In this document: positions 1-7,773 of the stretch, in pieces
How positions within the stretch are numbered: the first letter of the stretch is position 1
Layout: each line of letters opens with the position of its first letter
Source of the DNA: Conidiobolus incongruus B7586
Lineage: Eukaryota; Entomophthoromycota; Entomophthoromycetes; Entomophthorales; Conidiobolaceae
NCBI GenBank assembly: GCA_000697335.1
Contig: JNEM01007802.1
Location: 1 to 10,912, forward strand
DNA length: 10,912 bases
Direction: 5' to 3'
Position numbers and translations under genes: made by a program
The notes under the pieces: model-generated
Seen by the model: only the letters and a program-made list of their open reading frames with translations
Database searches by the model: none
What the model was told of the DNA's origin: nothing

Positions 1-480
1 TTAACTCTAAAAATAAATATTCATATAAATATTATAATTTTAAATTAAATTTTTTAATTAAAATTAATTTAATAAAAATATAAATATATCAATAAATAAT
101 AAAATAACCTATATTTTTTTATATCTTTAAGTAAATATTATTAAAAGTTATTTAATAATATGGTTTAAAATTATAATTAATAATTTTTATAATATAATCC
201 TTATTAAATAAATAATATTTTAATATTTTTTTCTAATAAAATTTAGAATAATTAATAAAAATCAAACTATTTCATAGCAAATTTAAATTTAATATTAATT
301 TAAGTTAAAGGTTTAAAATTATTTAAATAACTTTCCATTCTTTGAATATAAATATAATATCCAATAAATAAATTATAAGTGTTTTGTTAATTAACCATTT
401 TGACAAGATTTTAAAGTTCAAGTAAGTTTACTTATTTATAAATTATTATTTTAAGTAAATAAAAATTAAGTCAAACATAC

Positions 481-494
481 ATATATATATATAT
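481..494. repeat. Microsatellite (AT)7
   Basis: Seven perfect AT units, preceded by a looser ACATAC run. Confidence 0.8.
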
Positions 495-998
495 CTTCTT
501 ATATCATAATAGAATTCAAAATCTAATTAAATAATGCTATTTTGAAAAATCACAATTGAAAATAAAATTTTAGCTGCGAAAGTAATATGAAATCAATTTT
601 CAAAAAAAATTCTATTGATCTTTGAAGAAATTGATATTAATTATATGTCAAGATTCCACTTGATGTTAAGAACCATTTATTAGATTATACAAACACAAAT
701 ATGCACTTATATCCAAACTCATCCAACCATAAGCCAAGATTGATACTATCAACTATAATTGATAATTCATTTGTTATTCGTAAACTATTGCAAACTTGTT
801 TAAAATCAAAACAGTATCCACACTAACTAATTACATTATTAACAATCATCTAATATATAATATCGATCAAACAAAAATTAATTATGAAAGTTTAAATCAC
901 TTAAAACAACACCATACTAAATGATATTTGATTTTAAAAAATAAATAAAGAATTATATATTTATTTCAATTAATATATAATTCAATTTTGATTTTCTT

Positions 999-1012
999 TA
1001 TATATATATATA
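999..1012. repeat. Microsatellite (TA)7
   Basis: Seven perfect TA units in A+T-rich intergenic DNA. Confidence 0.8.
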
Positions 1013-2460
1013 ATTTATATTTATATATGTTTTATTATAAACAAATAAAGTATTAAATATTAAATATTAATATAAAATAAAACTCAAAATATTATTATAA
1101 TTAATACTACTTAGAAAGAGATATTTGAATTATTTAAGTACATGAATTATTAGAGTATTATAATTACAATTATTCAAAGAGCTTGGGTAGTAGTAAATGG
1201 ATATATTTAAGAGCCCAAATATTTTAACTAACTTTTAGCAACAATATTAATTTTATATAGTAAATATGACATCAATTAATACATTTGTTAATAAATCTTG
1301 TGAATGATGATGGAGAGATTATATTGATCCACTATGTTTAAATGAATTATAATTGAAAACTATTTACTATAATTAGATAGATTATTAGGAACAATATGTT
1401 ATTCAATTAAATATTCAAAATTTAGTTAACCCTTTTATTGATATATTATTGTATTATGAATTATCCTCACTTAGTTTATTTTAACTATTTAACCAAATTC
1501 TGATAATTTACTTATTCCTAATAATCCAATGATTAAAAATAGAGATTAATTAATTGATATTTTTGCAAATACGTTAATAGTTGAATCCATGTATAATTAC
1601 TTATTTTGGTCAAACCAAATCATCACTCTTCATTAAATGATAAAAGCTCTTTAAGCTATAGACGTATAATTATTGTGATATTAAGTTGAAAAATTTCAAT
1701 AAACTTTAATTAATATGAATAAAGATTATTTGGAATTTGATATAATATTAAATAGTATAAATAAACTCTATAATGGTACCTAACCAATCACTTGATATTT
1801 CGGTAAATCAATAGCCACTATTGAAAAACATTGGAATTTAAAATAATTAGACAAGATTCGAATATGTTTAATTTTCTATTTTAATAATTAGCAATTAATA
1901 ACATTGAATTATTGATTAAAAATCTAACAAAAACAAAATTCAATTATCAAATATGAGCATAAGCTCAAAAACGAATTGAGTATTTGGAAAACACATGTAA
2001 AAAAACACCCAATATATTATATCGGTTTCCAATTGATCATCAAAATTCCGATTAAAATTTTCTTTTAAAACAACTTTGATAAAAAATCTTAATAAAATAT
2101 TTGTTGGAATTATAGATACTTATTATTAAATCAATTATTAACTTAAAATATATTATTATAAATACTATACATGGCATCAGTAGTTCATTGAATTATCAAA
2201 ATGAAAAAATATCAAATTTCATTTATAGTATATCATCATTTTTGTTAAAAGCTATTAATTCGTATTGATCAAACTAATTGAGTGTATAGAGTAGAAAGAA
2301 CATGATTGGCTAAATAAGTAAATAATTGTCAGATGATTTCAATAATGAGGAATATTGGATGAAAATAAAAACAGATTATCTGCTTGAATATAAAAATCTA
2401 AATTTAACTTATTCCGATCTTTAAAATAAATCATTAAAATCTCAATTTAATCACTCAAAT

Positions 2461-2860
2461 TCAATTCCCTAATTCACTAATTTCGATCGATCCCCCATAC
2501 TCAAAACTTTGATTTACATAAAATTTTAATTATATTGATCTTGAAATCCTTATTAATTTCACGATTTCTGGAACTTCTCAATTGACACTATATTTGATAA
2601 TCCAAAATTGATTCGTTTATCAAGAATAATTGAAACTAACTCGATTTAGATTAAGATCCAAGACGTCATATGCAATTTAATGACGTTTTATCTCTTGAAT
2701 TAATATAAATATTTTGGAATTAGACGAATTTTATCAAGTGAGCACGTCAAAGATCGAACACTTAGTTGGAATATAGACCCTAAAACTTAAATTGCTTTAA
2801 TGAGACACAATCAACAAAGAACAGGGCGATAACCGATGTTACTAATAAAATACTACCTAT
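2461..2860 (+). promoter_or_regulatory. Candidate upstream control region of the WC-1-like gene
   Basis: This stretch is clearly less A+T-rich than the DNA before it and lies about 260-660 bases before the start codon. It holds GATCGATC (2485-2492), GATCGA (2752-2757), two CGAT boxes seven bases apart (2827-2830 and 2834-2837), and ACGTCA or TGACGT at 2663-2668, 2681-2686 and 2744-2749. GATCGA-like sequences are known White Collar complex sites in Neurospora, and TGACGT is the half-site of CRE-type bZIP factors. Their use here is inferred; no transcription start is known. Confidence 0.4.
2663..2686. promoter_or_regulatory. Inverted ACGTCAT / ATGACGT pair (CRE-type half-sites)
   Basis: ACGTCAT (2663-2669) and ATGACGT (2680-2686) are perfect 7-bp inverted repeats around a 10-base spacer. 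Each arm contains the ACGTCA/TGACGT core bound by CREB/ATF-type bZIP proteins. A third ACGTCA follows at 2744-2749, two bases before GATCGA. A binding role is inferred from sequence only. Confidence 0.35.
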
Positions 2861-3060
2861 ATAATCCCAAGGATTTTCCACAATGACCAACTTTAGGATT
2901 ATTATATTAATATTGAATGGTTTATTGTTAATTTGATAAAGTTAATCAAGTGATATTCTTGTATTTGAATTCTTTTAGGTGTATTTGGTTTTTAATATTG
3001 AGTTAGAGTGGTCTTATTAAACATTTCTACGAATTTAATATTGATTTATTTAATATTTAA

Positions 3061-3078
3061 TATAAATATATATAAATA
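3061..3078 (+). promoter_or_regulatory. Possible TATA element of the WC-1-like gene
   Basis: Two overlapping-spaced copies of TATAAATA begin at 3061 and 3071, 46-63 bases before the start codon. The position would suit a core promoter with a short leader. In DNA this A+T-rich such matches are common, so support is weak. Confidence 0.2.
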
Positions 3079-3123
3079 TATATATTTTAAAATAAAAACT
3101 ATATAATATCAAGTAATTTCAAA

Positions 3124-5055
3124 ATGGAAATGAATACCCCATCTTCTGAATTCGATAAAGTATTCCAGTCTTCTCCATTTTCAAGCTTATATCTAAACTC
3201 AGGTGCTTCAACGCCAAACTCCAACAAATCTTGCGAGAGCTTTGGCTCCCAACAAAGTAGCTATTACTCGAGCACTGGATTCGATGTATTTTCTATATTA
3301 TCCAAGTTAGCGGATAGACCTAACAAAAGAATCGAATTGGGCCCTGTGGACCATAGTTGTGCATTCTTGATTAGCGACGCTCAGCAACCCGATTTTCCGA
3401 TAGTTTACGCGAGTCCCAATTTTGAAAAGTTGACGGGATACAGTATCAGTGAAGTAATTGGCAAGAACTGTCGATTTTTACAATCGCCAGACGGAATTGT
3501 AGAATCGGGTACTGTTCGAAAACACACAGACAATTGGGCAGTGAGTCAGCTCAAGTTCCAAACCTTGGATGGGAAGGAACAGCAGGTAAGTTTAGTGAAC
3601 TATAAGAAAAATGGCGAACCTTTCGTCAATTTGGTCACTGTGATACCAATTTGGATACACGGGGAAATTCGGTATTATTTGGGATTACAAGTGGTAAGTT
3701 CAGACCAATCATACTTTATTTAGTCAAATTACATTCGGTAAAATTGATTAATTTTCGTATATAAATACCCTCTTCATCCCAATTAAATTCAAATTAAATC
3801 TAATTGAGATTTTTAGGATATGATAGAACAACCTGGAGCAATCCTAAATAAAATGAGTAACGGTACTTACGCGATCAATTATTCCAATTTATCAATACCT
3901 ACAGATCTTAGTAATAATTTGGAGTTAGACTCAGATAGTTTACAGTTTTTTAATATGAAAGCGGGTTTAAATGGTAGTAATATTCAATTAGCGAAATTGA
4001 AATCAACAAACTCTGGCTTTATCAACTGGCACCAAATGCTAGTGGATCAATGCGATAATTTCGTTCATATTTTGAGTCTTCGGGGAGTGTTTTTATATTG
4101 CTCGCAAAGTTGTAAGGATTTATTAGGATACTCACCACAGAAGTTGGATCATCGACCTTTGAGTCAAATTTGTCATCCTGCTGATATTAATCCAGTTCTG
4201 AAGGAAATTAAAGCTTGTTCAGAAACTCAAAAACACTTCAGTTTGATTTATAGGTTGAAGCACGAGGATGGCAAGTATATTTGGTTTGAAACATATGGCA
4301 AAATTCACACCGATGCGAGTACTGCTAGGAAGTGTATTGTATTGAGTGCGAAACCTTTGAAAATGCCCCAAATACCTCAAGCTTGGACTCATTTGTTGGG
4401 AGGATTGTCGGAGTCGGAATTTTGGTGGCGTATGACTCCAGAGGGTTTGGTGCTGGCCGCGACGAGTGGGATGGAAATGTCACTGGGTACTTACTACAAA
4501 GACTGTGTCGGTACCAGTTTATACCAATTGATCCACCCAGACAGTTGTTTGCCGCTTACAGCTTGTTTAGACGCATGTCAACTTGGACGTATCAGCGGCC
4601 TTCGATACTTCACAGTAGGCCTAGGTCTAAAATTCGCCGAAGTGGAATCCGTCTTCTATCCATCTGGCGACACTTTCCCATGTCATATTTTAGCACGATG
4701 CCGTCTCATCAAAAACGACACCGACCGACGTTTGCCAACCCCCAATATGTGCTATCCTCTCTCCGACACTACCACCATCCCCTTCTCTCCACCTTTTCTC
4801 TTCAACGAGCTCCTACCTGACCACGATCGTACTATGCGGTACGAGGTCCACCGGCTCAAAGTCGACAACGCTAGGTTAAGAGATGAATTGAAACAATACG
4901 AAAATAAGGAGTTACCATCATCCAAGCTTCCAAAAACTTTCCACTCAGAAACTTTACAATGTCCTCAGTGCACGAAGATTACCATTCAGTCAGCATTCAA
5001 GTTGGATGGGTCTAGAATTGATACATGTGAATGCGGATGGACTTGTATTAGTTAA
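3124..5055 (+). CDS. White Collar-1-like blue-light photoreceptor (LOV-PAS-PAS, altered GATA finger)
   Basis: CDS is join(3124..3693, 3817..5055), 602 aa. WC-1 proteins are flavin-binding, light-activated regulators that pair with WC-2 in the nucleus. Order: a Ser-rich N-terminus (1-52) with no poly-Gln; LOV at about 53-190 with GKNCRFLQ (photoactive Cys116) and the flavin-contact residues Asn159, Asn169 and Gln189. The segment between CRFLQ and LVNY is 36 residues, as in Neurospora WC-1 from memory, against about 25 in plant phototropins, so it has the FAD-type loop. PAS-B (about 261-369) has WHQML, HILSLRGVFLY and ICHPADI; PAS-C (about 391-488) starts SESEFWWRM. A helical segment (519-555, FLFNELL to LRDELKQYENKE) matches the WC-1 region before the zinc finger. 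The C-terminus (572-600) is a divergent CxxC-X18-CxC finger. The start ATG has A at -3 and G at +4; the in-frame ATG two codons on is an alternative. Family very sure, orthology to WC-1 rather than a paralogue less so. Confidence 0.93.
3586..3591 (+). other. Consensus-like alternative donor inside the LOV coding exon
   Basis: CAG followed by GTAAGT is a perfect match to the eukaryotic 5' splice consensus and lies within the codons for QQVSLVNY. It is in phase 0, like the main donor 108 bases downstream. Splicing from here to the acceptor at 3816 would stay in frame and omit residues 155-190. GTGAGT at 3541-3546, also in phase 0, is a weaker second candidate. Whether either is used cannot be seen from DNA. 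Confidence 0.3.
3694..3816 (+). other. Intron of the WC-1-like gene (phase 0, 123 bp)
   Basis: Donor GTAAGT follows the GTG codon of GLQV, and the acceptor TTTTTAG precedes GAT of DMIEQPGAI. Joining them restores the family sequence across the junction (WC-1 proteins read GFQxDLVExPxAI here). A CTAAT branch-like motif at 3800-3804 sits about 12 bases before the acceptor. Read without splicing, the frame stops at 3721-3723. It is more than twice as long as the introns of the neighbouring eIF3i gene. Confidence 0.92.
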
Positions 5056-5425
5056 ATTTGAATTATTTGTATATTTTATTTTGTGACTTAAGTTAAAATT
5101 AGTTGAATTTTGGGATATTATTTTGATCACATTAAATTCGAATGCATCGTGATTGGTTATATGGGTTTCAGTTGAACACTACTCAATTTCTTAATTTTAT
5201 ATTGGGTGTTGGATCTATTTTACAATATTCTCTAGTAGGAATACTTGTTACCATCATCGACCGATTCGAATTAGTTTGTCTCTTTTGCTGATAATATCTA
5301 GTAATTTGGTTTTCTAATCTTATTGAATGTAATATAATATTACTAAATATTCCATTTACCTACTCCCACTTCATTGAATATTTTTATCAAATATGTTATT
5401 GTAAATAAAACAAATACTTAATAAA
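5056..5425 (+). other. 3' flank of the WC-1-like gene with AATAAA motifs
   Basis: After the stop codon the sequence keeps an intermediate base composition to about 5400, then drops to the very A+T-rich background. AATAAA occurs at 5404-5409 and 5420-5425, close to that boundary. The most economical reading is a 3' untranslated region of up to about 350 bases, with poly(A) addition near 5400-5450. AATAAA is frequent by chance here, so the exact site is uncertain. Confidence 0.3.
5142..5291 (+). CDS. Small hydrophobic ORF, 49 aa, doubtful
   Basis: An ATG-initiated frame of 49 codons begins 86 bases after the photoreceptor stop codon. The product starts MHRDWLYGFQ and has a hydrophobic core, FLNFILGVGSILQYSLVGIL and a few more residues (about 16-39), then Asp-Arg and a short tail. 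That would suit one membrane-spanning segment. I recognise no family. T-rich DNA tends to encode hydrophobic residues by chance, and the ORF lies in what is probably the 3' UTR of the upstream gene. It is listed because it is long for this base composition; translation is unproven. Confidence 0.15.
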   Translation: MHRDWLYGFQLNTTQFLNFILGVGSILQYSLVGILVTIIDRFELVCLFC

Positions 5426-7140
5426 TTTGTATATTTTATGTTTTATTTTAGCAATCTTTTAATGGTATGGTTATCAATTGAGAAACCTTGTACCTTTTAT
5501 AATATCAACTAATTAATTAATATAATAATTTAATCAAACTATTAATAAATAAATAATTTGCATTAATATAAAGTATTTAATGAAGTTTATATTATTATGA
5601 TATCTTAAAATTAATTAATAAACAATAGTTTTAATAAGAAAGAAAAAAAATATTTTATATTTAATTTTAATTTTATTAAAATAAATCAAATGATTCAAAA
5701 ATGTTGTTAAATATTAATTATAAATTAAGAGTTAAAAAATTTTTTTATTAATATAATAATTTTAAAAATTATAAGTTTAATAAATTAAAAATAATTAATA
5801 ATTAATAGTTAATATCAATCATTTCAAATTAGTTAGTTAATATATTTATTTTAATAATTCAAGTCATATCCTTAAGTATATACTTATAATAATAATAATA
5901 ATAATAATAATCAATAAATAAATTTAAAAAGTTCATTTAGTATCCACAATATTGATACTTTATAAAATTTACAGAGTATTTTACTAAAAAAAGGTAATTT
6001 GATAAAGTATTACTAATATTTAAGTATATAAACTAATAAATTATAATATTAATACTCTAATATATTGATGTTAATTATATTTTAATAAATTTAAAAAAAG
6101 ATATAGCTTTAAATTATTAATTTATAAATTAATTTCATATATTTTAAATAAATATTATGACATTAATCTCTATTTAATCTAATAAATTATTATTTTACTA
6201 ATTTTAAAAATTTTAAATATTTTTTAAATATATACCTCATTATTTTTATTTAAAGATGTTCAAAGTTTAATTATATAATATTATAATATATTATATTTAA
6301 ATTAACTAATAATTAAAAATTTAACATATTATATATAGAATTTATTATATTTTGAAATTAACTAAGAATAATTTATAATAATACTAAATTAATAAAATCA
6401 ACTAAAACATTTTATTTAGTCATAAAAAAATATTATAATAAACAATTATATATTTTGATATTATATTAAATATTAATAATTCTTATATTCTAATTAAATA
6501 ATATTTACATAAATTTTGCTATATTAAATTTAAAAAATAAATTTAATCTAAATCTAAATCTATAATTCATTTTTATATAACAAATTTTAAAAATTAACCA
6601 ATTATAATATTAAAAATAAACAAATTTAATAAATTTAATTAATATTTTTAATAATTCAAATTAATTACATATGCTTGAATTACTTTTGACAGTGTATAAA
6701 TAACTTATAACTATTAATATAAGATTGACAAGTATTGATTAAGTTATATTGAATGTATCCCAAATATATAAAATCAAATAATTTATTAATAAAATATTAA
6801 TGAGTTTCATATTAATAATTTCCAAATTTTCAGTATTAAATTTGAGGCATAAATATAGTAAAATTTAATATAACACTATTAAAGGTAATCTATTTACAAT
6901 TCAATAGTGTTTTTAATTTATATTCTAATCCAACTCTTAAAAAATATCAAAAATTTAAATTCACTTTTCAATTTAATTTTACTTACATTTAACTAATAAG
7001 ATTAATTAATTTATAAAAAATAAAATATAAAAAATGATTTAAAATTTAGTTTTTAAAATGTAGAGTAATTAAAAATTAAAATACAAGCTAATTTAATATG
7101 TTCTTTGATAAATGAATTAATAGATTTAATTGGTGAATTT
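5426..7140. other. A+T desert, no gene seen
   Basis: Very low G+C with frequent TAA, TTAAT and poly-A/T runs. Apart from the (TAA)8 repeat I see no ORF, RNA signature or longer repeat. Short A+T palindromes occur throughout, as expected by composition. Confidence 0.65.
5887..5910. repeat. Microsatellite (TAA)8
   Basis: Eight perfect tandem TAA units in the A+T-rich intergenic stretch. No function is suggested. Confidence 0.9.
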
Positions 7141-7397
7141 TTAAAAATTATGCTTGTGATGGAGAATAATCCTGTCAATTACTCAAGAAACTCTGATTAC
7201 CACAGGATTCAAGAAGTCACATTGGAGATATCACATCCCATGAACTAGTTGATCCTATTACTTTCTGCCCATAAGTCATTCATGCCCACAAAAATCAACA
7301 ATGGAACCTAATATAAGATTATCATAAGCAAACTAATAAACATATCTTCTATCTTCATTTTCAAAAGTATACAGTCTCTAAGTTTTTCTCGTAACCC

Positions 7398-7534
7398 TCA
7401 CAAAAGTGTTGAGTTGTGACAAGCGTGAGATATTTACTTTATTCAAAGAACCTGATTCATAGCAAATCATTTTCACCTACTTTGGTGAACCCCAATAATT
7501 TCCCTTAATTCCGTGGTAATTTATCGTTTACCAC
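7398..7534. repeat. Cluster of three short inverted repeats
   Basis: TCACAA/TTGTGA (7398-7403 with 7414-7419), TTCACC/GGTGAA (7472-7477 with 7484-7489) and GTGGTAA/TTACCAC (7513-7519 with 7528-7534) could each form a 6-7 bp hairpin with a 6-10 base loop. They contain G-C pairs, unlike the A+T-only palindromes elsewhere. They might mark a structured RNA, or be chance. Confidence 0.25.
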
Positions 7535-7598
7535 TGGCGATTCCCCGTTTAAGCTCGTAAAACCCATTGTTGTCAGCGTTAACACCCGACACTTGTTA
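7527..7598 (-). pseudogene. Possible remnant of a protein-coding exon
   Basis: The minus-strand frame reads VSGVNADNNGFYELKRGIAS and three more residues, with balanced codon use like the real exons in this window. The spacing VSGxNxxxNGxYEL has the look of a folded domain rather than random A+T-rich translation. An AG just before it could be an old splice acceptor. The open frame is short, and no intact continuation is apparent downstream. Family not recognised; a relic of a host gene is one option among several. Confidence 0.2.
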
Positions 7599-7773
7599 TT
7601 TAATGATATTGGTAGTATTATGATTGAATTAATTTGATGCCACAATATAAAATCTACTTCAATCAAATAACATTTATAAAAATATCAGTTTAATATAAAA
7701 TATATTATTTTAGAAAAGTAATAAATAACTAAAATTAAGTATGTAAAATGACAATGAAGTTGAAATGGTTTAA

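Larger units (their letters stand above)
1..2460. other. A+T-rich intergenic DNA, no gene seen
   Basis: Stops are dense in all frames I read. Composition is uneven: the first 540 bases are almost pure A+T, while about 620-870 and 1290-2060 are somewhat richer and contain short protein-like stretches (30-45 codons without ATG, for example 685-822 on - and 1963-2055 on +). These may be traces of old coding sequence, but none can be assigned to a family. Confidence 0.6.
7141..7610. other. G+C-richer island between the convergent genes, identity unknown
   Basis: About 470 bases of clearly higher G+C than both flanks (26 of 60 bases at 7501-7560), in DNA otherwise near 10-15%. No long ORF, tRNA or rRNA signature is visible. 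It contains short protein-like stretches on both strands (for example 7150-7248 on +, 32 codons from ATG; about 7527-7598 on -) and three small inverted repeats at 7398-7534. It could be a decayed gene, the remains of a transposable element, or a noncoding RNA gene. I cannot choose between these from sequence alone. Confidence 0.4.

Noticed and set aside
685-822. 45-codon open stretch on the minus strand
   Set aside because: No start codon, no recognisable family, and of a length that can occur by chance when both strands of several kilobases are read.
1963-2055. 30-codon protein-like stretch on the plus strand (RIEYLENTCKK...)
   Set aside because: Too short to assign, no ATG, and surrounded by dense stops. 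It might be a trace of old coding DNA, but nothing supports a call.
4332-4820. 162-codon overlapping frame inside the photoreceptor gene
   Set aside because: Its product (rich in Arg, Ser and His) resembles nothing known, and it lies wholly inside exon 2, whose frame matches WC-1 throughout. It stays open because this part of the gene has higher G+C.
7156-7196. C box-like GTGATGG and D box-like CTGA, suggesting a C/D snoRNA
   Set aside because: The boxes are only about 30 bases apart, the C box has a mismatch, and there is no terminal stem in the flanks.
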